From Ischnura elegans (Eukaryota; Arthropoda; Insecta; Odonata; Coenagrionidae), in the NCBI RefSeq assembly GCF_921293095.1, contig NC_060254.1, positions 60,806,069 to 60,870,068 of the forward strand: a DNA stretch of 64,000 nucleotides, read 5' to 3'. Below the pieces are notes generated by a model that saw nothing but the letters and a program-made list of their open reading frames with translations, was not told the DNA's origin and did no database searches. This document shows, in pieces, positions 47,406-58,000 of this stretch (position 1 is the stretch's first letter; the number at the start of each line of letters is the position of its first letter). Position numbers and translations under genes: made by a program.

Positions 47406-48381
47406 GGTGGAATCGTTAGGTAATTCCACGCCACCACCAACACTCCTGGCAAATAAATCGCCCTCAACACACACCTCAACACTTTCACTGACACCACTGA
47501 CACCCGCATCGTCGGCGACCCGACTACAACAACAAGACGACCCCGTCCCGTCCCCACCATGGCAGTCGTCAGCACCACCATCAACAACAACACGGTGACC
47601 CCCACGCCCCCCGACACCAGAAGGGGAACCTACAGGACCCTCCCTCCCCCGCGACCTGTCCACAGTTATTGTTGACATTGGAGTGGAACACGAAGAAGAC
47701 GTTTCAACGACCCTGCCACATACCTTTCCCCCGCAGACGTCGAAGTCACCCGAAGGTGACGTCGCATCGAAATCTTCTTCGGGGGGAGTAGGCAGTGGAG
47801 AGCAGCTCCGGGTTCCAGTGACGGCTTCCCCGGTGCAGCAGCTTTCTTCGTTCGGTTGAATGAGACGGGCCGACCAGCCCAGCGAGAAATTCTCTGCCGG
47901 CGCGGAGGTCGACGACCAGAATCCGCCTCTTCCCACGGGCAGTAGTAGTGACGGCATTCTCCTCGCAAGAGAAGAAGAAGATGAGGAGGACGCCTTCGAG
48001 CACTGTTTTTCAAGCGATCCACTCACGTGGCTGCAACCGCAGGCGCTGGTGGATTCTTGGTTGGCTCCCTTGTCGACGAAGACGGGAGGAAGATGTCCCG
48101 AGGAATGGGAGTAGGGCGAAGTAGGGTTGTTGATGATATTGTTGTTGATAGAGCACGGAAAAGACAAGACGTCGGTATCCGCCATCTCCTTCGCAGCCAC
48201 AGTTCCGGGCGTGCGAGACAGGCGTTTCCAAAGGCAAACTAGTCTTTTCTTCTCGCGGATAGAACCACGCGACCTCACGGACGGTGTAGAAACGACAGCC
48301 GGGACAGCGTCCACGGCCATCGCCAGCACTTCTCGGTAAAGGACTCCCGAGAATCGCCCAGTTTTCTTCTCAGCTCCCACC
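47406..48381 (-). other. Probable 5' UTR (long open frame) of the minus-strand gene
   Basis: GC-richer DNA continuous with the coding exon. On the minus strand TTGACTTTCAG|GTGGGAG at 48381 is acceptor-like, with a T-rich tract some 35 bp upstream. The frame is open for about 325 codons before the preferred ATG, and encodes Ser/Gly/Val-rich runs (a seven-Ser tract, GGRGGH) with no domain. In-frame ATGs exist (for example in LAMAVDAV), so an N-terminal extension is possible. CAA/CAC-rich trinucleotide runs mark 47390-47600. Confidence 0.4.
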
Positions 48382-50800
48382 TGAAAGTCAAGTTCCAGTC
48401 AGTCAGGAGAAAAAAAACAGTCAACCGTTTACAAAACCTACGACAAAATTCTATCTCTCTCTCTCCCCCCTTAAAAAGTTAGTACTTCAATCGGACGTGG
48501 AATCAAAATTGTTTCACGTTCACTTCGTGTGGAAAGTAATTTTTATCGTGTCCTCACGTTGATATCAACTCGGCCAGCGCACTATTAATAGGTAGCAACG
48601 GCGTTTGAAACTCTACGCGGGGACTGTAGTGGTAGTACTCTGACTCCTTCGAACATCGGATCCTGATAAACCAGGAAATCATAGTGGCAACTATTTTCAC
48701 TCTCACGCGCCGCCACACGCAGTAGAATTACTTCCGTAAACAAACTCTTGTGCCACGTTTCAATCTCCCGCGGAACAGACCCGTTCAATTCATGAATGAG
48801 ACAGTCGAGCAAAACAAAGACTCCGTCGTCTCAGGTTTCTTCAAAAACACGATCCGTGACACCTCCGAGGAATAGTATAGTAAGTTAAGCTGATACTTTT
48901 CACAGGATTGGATGCTTCAAGTGTATCAGGGTTGTCTCGATGAAGGGTTTGAAATGGTCAACAAAACCCTTGAGGTCACTGTCACTGTAGTTAGCGTAAT
49001 AATCCTTCGGATATGAGCCGAAATATGAGTTGGAAAACAAGTCGTCGAGGAGGGCGAAGGAACAGCCAGGTCTGTTCCCACTAGCACACAAATCCACGGC
49101 GGCGTCGAATTACGGCCCTCGGGAAGGACGCACCAAAACAAAACACACCGGCGCTCCCGGACGAAAACACCGTAAGGTACAACACGCAAGCGCGCCCCGC
49201 TTTGTTTGGAGAGAGTTGAGTTGGAGTAAAAATGGGCGCCAAAAAACTCGTAGAATACGATTAAGAGACACCACCACGACACTGCAGCCAACGTTACGCC
49301 TGCTTCGAAGACACCACTCGAGAACACTCAAAACACAGTGGAAACTATTCCCAAAACACTTAGTACCCCCAAGCACACGTAACTATATAGACTTTAATGA
49401 AAGGGGCGGTAAAAATCCACAGTATCGTACACGTGACAATAGAGTGATTCACACACGAACACGGCAATATATTTATTTATACATACGTAGGTAATGATTA
49501 TAGAGAGATAGATATAAACACAAACACACTGATGATACACCACCAAGCGAACGAGATTTCTTTTAAGACACTATTATTATTATTAGAACAACAATAAATG
49601 ATCGAGATATAGAGAGAGCTGGAGTGCAAAGACACTGGAGTGGAGGTCTGGGCAAAAACGTCCTTACACGGAAAACACACACGCTCAGCCTCCGGCCTCC
49701 GGCTCGTAACTACGACTGACGGGGCGGGCGATTCCCGGTACGAGAAAGCACCAACACCGGTGCGAGAGAGAGAGAAGAGGGGGGATGAAGGGAAGGGGGA
49801 GCAACGGAGTGGTATGCAGACATGGGAGGGGGGAAGGGAAGCGGCTAGCCGGTGACGTAGAGGGCGGCTGCAGGGGAGGGGAAGGATGCGGAGGGGAAGT
49901 GATATAGGGGGAGGGGTAGATGCGCGGCAGTAGGTGCTCAGTGCGTCTGCGCGGAGACGACGTCAGATCCACCCCTCCATCCTTTTCACCCCCTCCCCAT
50001 AAAGCCCTCTCAAAACCCCCTGCGATATACGGACAACAAGGAGATGGGGTGTCTGGCATGCCGAGTCGGGACGCTAGTATGAGGAAGAAGGAGTAAGGGG
50101 GAAGAGGTGTGTGGAATGAGGAAGGTTGGGGAAGTGTTGGCGGGATGTAGGGGTATAAGGCAGCAGTGTGGGGAGGAAGGAGGGGAGTAACGTTGTGGTA
50201 GACCGGAGAATAGTATGGGGGAAATAGGAGGGGAATGGGTTACGTGAATATGTGGGAGGAGGAGAAGGTAGAGAGGGAGAGGTTTTTGGTATATATATAC
50301 AAAATGTACATTAGGAGCTGAGGGGAAGTTAGAGGAAGGTGGGGGGGGGGGTGAGTTCTACTACTTTCCCCTCTCCTGCTTCTTCCTCGCTCCTTGATCA
50401 CACGTCACACGGTAACCATGGCGACAGCCCCAGGGGCGGCCTAACACACACACACACAGGCACATATTCGCCCCATTCCACCTCCCCTTGCCCCACGCTC
50501 TAAACCACGCCTCCCCCCTCCTTCTCCCTTCCCCTTTCATTCCAAACTACATTCTCCCGCCCCTCCTGTGTGGCGGTGTGCGGGCAGGCTGCTAGAACTC
50601 ACACGTATACAAACAAGAGCACGCCTGCCTTTTCCTTTTTGCCGGCGCGCGGTAGTAAGTTCGACCGGCGAAGATCGGGCCGGTCGCCCGGGAGACAGGA
50701 AGCCGGCGGTGGCCCGAATTCCGTGCGCAGTTCTTGTGTTCGTTCCGCGATCATGTAAACAGGAGATGCGATGCTTGGGATTAAATGTAGGTGCTAACCT
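48382..50800 (-). promoter_or_regulatory. Putative promoter and upstream region of the minus-strand gene
   Basis: A GC-richer zone extends from the 5' UTR to about 50.8 kb. A minus-strand TATAAATA lies at 49481-49474, with an initiator-like TCACTCT about 36 bp further (A at 49445), a possible core promoter. GA/CT-rich tracts fill 49700-50400 (for example CGAGAGAGAGAGAAG), a composition common in insect promoters. CpGs are frequent at 49100-49220 and 50630-50720. No single start site is certain, and other untranslated exons may be present. Confidence 0.35.
50412..50425. promoter_or_regulatory. RFX-type X-box candidate
   Basis: GTAACCATGGCGAC is a near-symmetric match to the X-box half-site pair (GTNRCC, 2-bp spacer, RGYAAC) with one base off. 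RFX factors bind such sites in promoters of ciliary and neuronal genes. Position about 3 kb upstream of the ATG makes direct control uncertain. Confidence 0.3.
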
Positions 50801-52000
50801 TAAAAAACTTTTCATGATCGCTCGCCTTGAACTATTAGCGTCACACTACTAACTAACAATCTGCTGGCGCAAAGCGAAACAACTAGCTGAAAACCGTTTC
50901 ACGAAAGGCATCAAGTGAAAAAATGACCAGCGTAACTTCGAACGAAATATGAGGGACAGATAAAGAAGGCTGTGAAATAGAAAAACTACTTAGGTGTGGA
51001 AAGAATAGCTGATCGGAGAATTGGTTGGAGAGCTGCTTTAAAACCAATCTTAGGATTGTTGACAAGTAACGATGATGAACTTCACTTCAATGGTCCGGTT
51101 AAATATTGGGATATATTGCAGCAGGGGTCATGTTCATAAAGCGGCGCAAGCAGTAAAATTAAAGATCCCGTTCGCCTAGAGCGACGAAGGCAAAGAAAGA
51201 ATGGAATTCCATCAAGTGCTTTCGAAGCTGAGAAATAATCGGCCTCGCCCATTGGGATGCATAGACAATACCACTTCAACTCTATACTCGGTCGAGGGAT
51301 GATTTATACATTAGAAACATTATTTGAATGTACGTGCAACGGCTCCCTTCCCCGCAACGAGGTAAAAGCGACCGATATTTTTAACGAATAGCTCATAAGT
51401 GGAGTTCTAACTGACATCTTGTCCGCTCCAGTAACTTACCGCTACAGTAACTAAATTAGGATAATAACTTTCTACCAGCGCTAGGTACGTAGCCAGGAGG
51501 GGGTCTATGATATTCTGTAACTGAAATATTACTTTATGATACTCAAACGTGTTCTTTTTGCTGGTAAAATGTAACCTACAGGTAACTACAGGTTCTTAAG
51601 CCCCTGAAATGTTTTGTCTGAAATGTTTTCTCTTGTTACAACTACCCACGACATATCTGATGCGTAGTGTCCAGTAGCCCAGGGAGAACTATCCTGTGAC
51701 ACTACATTTTTCGATATTTTTAAATGGAAACTGCCTGCCAATCACCAACGATGAACGTTATTTTCATACTAACGAAATATACATCTGATTTCATGAAATG
51801 CATGCTTATGAGATTAATTATTCTCGGGTTCTCAACCGGGTCAGTCAGCTGCTGCCGTCGTTTCAACGCGATCGAAGTTAGCCATGGAAGCATGGGCAGA
51901 AAAAGACCGGACCGTGATGAAAACTCATTCACCTCATTAGTTCTACGAGAAAGAACAATTTCCCGCACTTCGACGAACGGAAAGCTGTACTTGATACGCC
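50801..52000. other. No recognised feature
   Basis: AT-rich DNA with short ORFs on both strands and no motif. SINE family B begins near 52005. Confidence 0.35.
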
Positions 52001-52004
52001 ATCC

Positions 52005-52270
52005 AACAAGCACTCAAGAAGGGAAGGATGTGGAAGGAAGGATAGAAACCCGACGTCGTCATTAGCCTGATATTGACGAAAGACACCAAGGGAACCACGG
52101 CTTAGCGTCCCATTCCACGGACGGAATGTTGAGTTTGACTTTTCCTCCATGCAACACTCAAGCAGGAACCGGGAAGTAACAGAATAATCTCTGGTATAGC
52201 CGGGATTCGAACTCTGGAACACAGTGGGGAAGCCAAAATTCTATCCTCCACATCAACACTTTATCCCGAT
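52005..52270 (-). mobile_element. tRNA-SINE family B with head
   Basis: The minus-strand head at 52270-52194 has GATGTGGAGGATAGAATTTTGG and B box GTTCGAATCCCGG (about 52200-52212). The body contains TCCGTGGAATGGGACGCTAAG and CGTGGTTCCCTTGG, matching 24910-25085. It directly abuts the inverted repeat at 52268-52451. Confidence 0.65.
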
Positions 52271-52451
52271 GATTTCTGCATTCTCTTCGGGTTTTCACCG
52301 CGTCCGTTGAGTTTTGGCGACAACTGTTTCGCTGGCATTGCAGTCAGCGCCAATGCACTCACATATGTCGTTTCACTGCAATGTCAGCGAAACTTTTGTC
52401 GCCAAAACACAACGGACGCGGTGAAAACCCGAAGAGAATGCAGAAATCATC
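52268..52451. repeat. Long inverted repeat
   Basis: Arms of about 77 bp begin GATGATTTCTGCATTCTCTTCG and pair with the inverse ending at 52451, with a few mismatches. Each arm carries CACCGCGTCCGTTG and TTTTGGCGACA. The spacer of about 30 bp contains CATATG. Noncoding foldback; the 92-codon ORF across it is not a gene. Confidence 0.75.
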
Positions 52452-52569
52452 TAATCAACGCCGCGAAAACCTTCGAACCTACACTATCTCCCGATGATGA
52501 ACGGCTGGCATCCAAGCACTACCCGCCACACACCTATTCGCGGCTTGTGAGTTGGTTAGTAGCTGTAGC

Positions 52570-52846
52570 CACAGGCGGATCTTGAATTTTTTTTTGCTGG
52601 GGAGGTCACAAGAGTCTGACAGGCGAACGGTCTTCTCATATTTAAGATTGAAAACAACATATAACATTTATCATACACATGTATTGTCTTTACTTTAACA
52701 TGGAAGTTATTAATATGAAGTTAAATGATTGATGCTCCGTAATTTACATAACAAAACGAACCTAATGATAACCGAGTTAAAAATCTTGACTATATTTTAA
52801 GCGTCTTGGAAGGGCACGTGTCCCCCTCTCCCCAAATCCGCTTATG
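52570..52846 (+). mobile_element. hAT-like MITE (GGCGGATCC family), copy 3
   Basis: Starts CACAGGCGGATCTTG; ends with the inverse of CATAAGCGGATTTGG. Flanking octamers GCTGTAGC and CCTATAGC agree at 6 of 8. The interior aligns with 12878-13157 (inverted) and 44016-44274. No ORF. Confidence 0.8.
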
Positions 52847-52849
52847 CCT

Positions 52850-53705
52850 ATAGCTACTTCCCCGCAAATTCTAAATTCTCGATTAAACTCTCCAAAGATA
52901 AAGGTTTACATTTTATGAGCAAAAGGTACTCGTTCGAGCATCATAAATTAATATTTCCATAAAAAATATTTGATTCAGTACCGTGGTACAATATTTAGCA
53001 GTATATAGGAGTTAACATCGAGGCTCTATTGAAATAAAATCTTATGGCGCATTCAGTTCCCATAAAACACTCCGTAAATTAATTTAAAATAGTGAGAAAA
53101 TCAATGGCGGCCCTTTTCGTGGAGAAGAATGTATTTGAATTGATAAAACTGCCTGAAGCGGTAACTTAACAATTACCCAAATTTTGAGGCACAGGATTTT
53201 TAAATATAATATATCTGGCATATCCGCGATCATTTAAAATTGTTAAAAGGACTGCGAAAGAGGTGCATAATTCCAATAAAAGTTTCATTTGAGTAATTTG
53301 GTTCCGTTGAAAGGAGTGTTTTTCGCGATACTCATATCATCTGTCATAAATCTCCGCCACAAGGCAACTCGAACAGCAATAAATTGTTTGGCACTTGCCA
53401 TTTTTTTTGTTTTATTGACTTCATCCAGAATTTATTTTTTTATAGCGACTGCTTTATCTGAAATGGGGAAATAAAAAAAGGATACACCAAATTCATCACA
53501 AAAACGATTTACATGAAGTCATTAATGAAATAAGTTTTGTTGCTAAAACTTACACAACTCTTGTCCGTTGACGAGCCTTTGGTACGGAAAAACGAAATAT
53601 TTTGACACAGTAACTACACAGAATATTACATACGATGATATTCTATCGATGACGAATCGCGAACAAGGAATATGAATAAAAGTATTAAAATTCGTCGCCC
53701 AGAAG
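52850..53705. other. No recognised feature
   Basis: AT-rich sequence without repeats or coding signal that I could identify. Confidence 0.4.
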
Positions 53706-53709
53706 ATTA

Positions 53710-54093
53710 GAGAAATTTTCACCTATTTCTGCATATGAAACAAACAAACAAACAAACACGTATTCACAACAACCGTTTACCCCTAAGTGCTCTACAAGAG
53801 CCACTTAGTGAGTAAACTTCTCTCGGGTTTCCCACCGGGTTAAAGGCTTCATAATGGCCGACGTTTCGAGCTCCGACTCGGCGCTCATCATCAGGGCTTT
53901 GATCCAGTAGCCCTGATGATGAGCGCCGAGTCGGAGCTCGAAACGTCGGCCATTATGAAGCCTTTAACCCGGTGGGAAACCCGAGAGAAGTTTACTCACT
54001 AAGTGGCTCTTGTAGAGCACTTAGGGGTAAACGGTTGTTGTGAATACGTGTTTGTTTGTTTGTTTTATATGCAGAAATAGGTGAAAATTTCTC
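53710..54093. repeat. Near-perfect ~190-bp-arm palindrome with paired hammerhead-like modules
   Basis: Left arm 53710-53898 and right arm 53909-54093 pair almost perfectly (one AAAC unit and one base differ) around a 10-nt loop. Each arm holds CCTGATGATGAGCGCCGAG, GAGCTCGAAACGTCGGC, TTTAACCCGGTGGGAAACCC and GAAGTTTACTCAC, in mirror orientation. Such high arm identity implies recent formation or gene-conversion-like maintenance. Confidence 0.9.
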
Positions 54094-54105
54094 AGGGCTA
54101 CTGGA

Positions 54106-54245
54106 TGATCCAGTAGCCCTGATGATGAGCGCCGAGTCGGAGCTCGAAACGTCGGCCATTATGAAGCCTTTAACCCGGTGGGAAACCCGAGAGAAGTTTA
54201 CTCACATCATTCGCCGGGAAAGCATCAAATCTTTCTTCAAGAGCC
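54106..54245 (+). mobile_element. Additional direct copy of the hammerhead-like retroelement unit
   Basis: Repeats 53904-53996 in direct orientation (CCTGATGATGAGC, GAGCTCGAAACGTCGG, GGTGGGAAACCCGAGAG), then continues past it with CATCATTCGCCGGGAAAGC, found also at 7.8 kb and, degraded, at 14.4 kb. It begins after a small hairpin (AGGGCTACTGGA/TCCAGTAGCCCT). The combined inverted and direct arrangement resembles the multi-copy ends of PLE retroelements. Confidence 0.65.
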
Positions 54246-54767
54246 ACTTAGGTTTGGAAGTTACACTTACAGCTTAGGTACCTACACTTAGTGATTCTAA
54301 CATAGCAACATCAGCTGATATTTATCAAAGGAAGTTGAATTTTGAAATGGCTTCATATATCTCTTATGTCAGAAAGAATCTTTAAAATAAATGAGATGCG
54401 AAAAACATAGTTCATCTAACTGAAGGAGAGAATTAGATTCTGGTGGAATATTTTTTTTTTTTGCTGTTAACCGATAAAATCCAAATAAATTAACGGAGTT
54501 TATAAACGATCGATCTTAATGCTTCACTTATTTCAAGAGCGATTTACGTAATACTCAACGTGTAAGTACATGGCCACATTCTTTAGCCGGTTGAAATTTG
54601 TAACTACTTCGGCAGCAAATTGAAGGAAAACAGACGAAAAAGTAATCACATCACGAACAGAAGAGCGTACGTAAAAACAAGCGTTTATGAGTGGGGAAAG
54701 AGGCGATGAGAGGATCTTTATGTAGGATGGTAAATAGGTGGAAGTTAGCGAAAAAGATGGAGCGTAG

Positions 54768-55054
54768 CAGTGGCGTAACTACGGGGGGGAGGGGATGTAT
54801 CCCTCCCCCCCAAAAGCCTCAGAGAAATCAAAATATTATTTTAAAATCTGGCCTGGATTTGATATATAATAACTCCATCCGCTTAAAGTCAAATTTTAAG
54901 TGCCAAAATGATGTTAAATGCATTTTCAGACATTTATTTTTCAAAGATTTTCCTGAACTACCCGTTTCCTAGGGGGGTAGCCCCTATTAACTCCTTTCTT
55001 CCCCCTCAAGGCCCCCTCACCTCCCCCCAAAGCATATTCCTAATTATGTCACTG
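54768..55054. mobile_element. hAT-like element (GGCGTAACTA family), copy 2
   Basis: Left CAGTGGCGTAACTACG, right inverse of CAGTGACATAATTAGG. Exact 8-bp duplication GAGCGTAG at 54760-54767 and 55055-55062. The interior matches the 7.6 kb copy (AAGCCTCAGAGAAAT; GGAAAC.GG.AGTTCAGGAAAA). No transposase. Confidence 0.9.
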
Positions 55055-55144
55055 GAGCGTAGCGCTATTTTGCATATTGTGAAAACAGTTCTGGGATTTG
55101 TGAGGTATGTGGCGAGGAGGGGTGATTTCTGAAGGAGATACGAT

Positions 55145-55437
55145 TCCCAAACGTTAGGCAAGTTAGGTCGGGAATCTTTACAGGAGCGTGGATCAAAGTA
55201 TAGGCTAAATTTACTTAGTGAATTCGGAGAAGACCTTTTCTCAGACGGCGTGAAACATATCCTTGACTTACCGTCGTACTATGGTAGACGTGACCACGAG
55301 AATTTAATAAAGGAAATAGGCTGTAAAACAGAGAGATTTAAAATGCCTTTCTTTCGTCGTACTATTAGGGATAGCAACGGTGCACAGTGGGCTAGAATTG
55401 AAAAAAGCTGGCCAAAACATCAAAAACGGTTTTTTTA
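55145..55437 (+). pseudogene. LINE reverse-transcriptase C-terminal fragment
   Basis: An open plus frame of about 97 codons reads LGRESLQERGSKYRLNLL, then HILDLPSYYGRRDHENLIKEI, then CKTERFKMPFFRRTIRD. This order (SLxxRR..RL.LL; PSY..RRDH; C+T.RFK.SFFPRTIRDWN) is the hallmark C-terminal tail of jockey/I/CR1-type non-LTR retrotransposon polymerases. The usual WNALP end is altered to SNGAQW. The RT catalytic domain is absent, so this is a 5'-truncated, mutated insertion; its 3' UTR was not delimited. Confidence 0.7.
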
Positions 55438-55576
55438 GAGCTAGGAAGTTGAAACTTCGCGTACATATACTCAAATATATTGTGCATAACTTCCCAGATT
55501 ATTTCTTTCTTGTGACTTTGCGTTAACAATATATTTTAGGTCAAAGTTGAACAAATTTAGCGAAAAACTGATTACA

Positions 55577-55628
55577 GTATACCTACACTAGCCACGGTGA
55601 TAACTTTTACGGGTGTCACCCGCAATGC
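55577..55628 (-). repeat. 52-bp dispersed conserved block, copy 3
   Basis: On the minus strand it reads GCATTGCGGGTGACACCCG through to GGTATAC, with the same two boundaries as the copies at 4228 and 42424. Lies 140 bp after the LINE fragment but in opposite orientation. Confidence 0.65.
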
Positions 55629-55639
55629 TTTTGCGCGAA

Positions 55640-57140
55640 CTTCTGATCATTAATAAAGAGACCTATATTTTTCGGTTCTTCGATTTGTTGCCTAATCTTG
55701 GAACAAGTTCGTGGAAAACAAACTGCTGGCCTTGACACTTGCGAGGACAAACTGATGACGTCAGGTACCTGCCGAACGGATCACTGTTGCTCAGGTACTC
55801 TTGACCTCGCCCACCCGCTTCGTGTGATTCGTCCTTGTTTACACTCTAGTGAACGATTCCTTCGGTCACTGAATGATCTAATGAACCAAAACTCTAATGA
55901 CAATCTGATGCAAAGTTCAGGGGAAGTTTCGCTTTTTGAATTAGAAGTACGAGATAATGAAAGCGGAATAAAGAGGTTACTCTCTCCTTGTAAACTATAT
56001 TTTCCGTATAATATCGACCGATTTCTTTTGATGAAGACGTGATTCTGGGCCTGAGTGACCAATTTGAATCGTGGACTGACATGCACTTGGAGGTGTTACC
56101 TTTAAATAACTCCTACTTGAAACATCTTCAGCAACGCAATTCATTTTCAAGGAATGATTCGAAGCATGGCATCCTCAAACGCGGAACAAACATCAACACA
56201 AGTCATCAACGCATCTTCGAATAATATGGCGATATTTTGATTGATTATTTTTGCTACCATAGAGTATAGTATTCAACTATCCATTGAGAAATAATCTTAA
56301 ACAGATGCAAGAGATAAAACGCTCCTTGAAGTATTCATTCAAAAATGAAATTGTATGCAGAGAAAGTCGTAAAGAAAGAGAGATGAATTTCATTGTCAGA
56401 TGAAAATCTTTTAGGATTACTTTAAGTAAATATTGACCTCCGTAAATCAAATCGTGTTTTCAGAGTTGCAATGAAGAAACAGACACTCAAAACAAATAAA
56501 TAAGAAAGACCCTCGATCTCGTAAGGTATGTACATACGTTTCTTAACTGGGACTCGAACACAGAGCCTCCTGGTTTGCCACCAATTTAATATACGGTCGC
56601 AGTATACCCATACGCTTGGCAGGTCACTGCAGTGCTTGTCTTTATACTGACCAGACTAACCATTGCACCCGTAACAAACACTGCTGAACATTGTAACTAT
56701 ATCGAAAAACAGGCGAACCGAGTTTGGTCATCTATCCACCGCGGCTGTGAGGCGTATTTATTTGCGTAGCACGCGGTGATCACGTGGCCGTCGCTGTTAT
56801 CACGTGATCATTGTTGTTCGGCGCACGTGATAGGGAATCGGTAAAATTTAAGGACTGCGAGGACTCCCACCGCCTGAAACAGTGACTCCGGAGTTTTCGC
56901 CTCAAGCTCCCGGCCCGAAATTTGTTTCTTAGGGTGACGACAGGCGGAGGGGCTACGTCTGTTGCCAGTCTTCGACAAAGCATTCTCCTTTGGGAAGCAA
57001 AAGTAGCTTGCGCGTCGGGTCTATATGACCCCAGAGTTTTTTTAACGAAGAAAACTTTCAGTCAGTTCCATATTTTAACAATTTGCGTCCCATGTAAACT
57101 AATAACGTACTTTTCTGTTTCCATCCATGCCATGTTTATA
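55640..57140. other. Unassigned; possible tRNA-like relic near 56545-56600
   Basis: The minus strand near 56548-56560 reads GTGTTCGAGTCCC, a B-box-like string, next to ACCAGGAGGC, so a worn SINE head is possible. The ORF at 55698-56042 (114 codons) has no recognisable family. A CRE-like TGACGTCA lies at 55756. CpGs rise modestly at 56780-56960. Confidence 0.35.
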
Positions 57141-57149
57141 ACCGGCTAT

Positions 57150-57360
57150 ATGATTAATAATAATAATAGATACTTCGAAATGTTTCTCGACGAGGTAAAT
57201 AACATAAAAATACCCCAGGTTGGGCAGAATCACAGGACACAAAAAAAGGTGAAAAAACACTCACAGTGCTAAATTTTCGGTGGCACATTACCACCTTCCT
57301 CAGAGTTAAGTAATTACCAGGGATATTTTTATGTTAATAATAGTAATAAATATCTATTGT
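57150..57360. repeat. Inverted-repeat element with hammerhead-like module
   Basis: AACATAAAAATACCCCAGG (about 57200) and its near-inverse (57317-57336) flank a minus-strand module at 57304-57270: CTGAGGA, A, GGTGG, TAATGTG, CCACC, GAAA, ATTTAGC. The helix-II-like stem is perfect. Flanking ATAATAATAAT tracts are also partly inverted. Confidence 0.55.
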
Positions 57361-57884
57361 CATGGACCCTCAAATTACTTAAGACGTTATAGAAATAAAA
57401 ATTTACATTGCTTTTACGATTAGAAAGAAACAAGACATTTTTATGAATTCCGAAGAACTACTACAAACATACATTCAACAAAAAATAAATAGTACTTTCC
57501 ATATTGAAAAAAACTTCCACTCAATAATTACTACGAATAATAATTTAGCGTTTTGATGCGACGCTAGTGTTTGCGTCTCGAAAATACCGCTCCACGACTA
57601 TTCGCGAAAAATTGGAAAATCGCGTGCTTCAAAAATTTGATATACGGATACAGTACTTGAAAATTACCTGAAAAATTATCTAAAAGACCATTAAATATTA
57701 TGAAAAATATATAAAATGATTAAAATAGTTGAACTTTCTTATTACTAAAAACCCAGCTTTATTTCCAATCCTGGGAACGTAATAACTTTCAATATTTGAA
57801 TTCTGTAATATAATCCGACACGAGTAGTTACGTAACCATATCTCACGCGGCTACTTAAGGATTAATCGAAGTAATCACGGATCT

Positions 57885-58000
57885 ACATCTTCATAATACC
57901 CTGCGAGCCACACGGAGGATGTTTGGCAGAGGGTGATAAATCACCAGCATGCGGCATGCAATAGGATTCCCTCATGCATTCCACACGGTCCAAAAAACGT
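57885..58000. repeat. Remnant of a widespread insect repeat (ACCCTGCGAGCCAC motif)
   Basis: The string CTACATCTTCATAATACCC, TGCGAGCCAC, GTTTGGCAGAGGGTGA, ATCACCAGCATGCG resembles a dispersed retroelement tail I have seen in several insect genomes (from memory, not checked). Only one copy is present and boundaries are approximate. Confidence 0.4.

Noticed and set aside
47196..48380. Entire 394-codon frame as one protein
   Set aside because: It starts at GTG, is low-complexity over most of its length, and contains an internal ATG with an ideal context followed by a signal sequence; only the last ~61 codons are supported.
53741..54066. CRISPR-like repeats or a (CAAA)n array
   Set aside because: The repeats are two mirror copies of a short AAAC run at the ends of one palindrome, with no spacer series.
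54056..54277. Conserved peptide IIRRESIKSFF as evidence of a coding gene
   Set aside because: The reading is shared only because the noncoding repeat unit is shared; the 14.4 kb copy breaks the frame and no longer domain is present.
55698..56042. 114-codon ORF after the LINE fragment as an accessory LINE ORF
   Set aside because: No CCHC, RT or other LINE motif and an overlapping ORF of similar length on the other strand.
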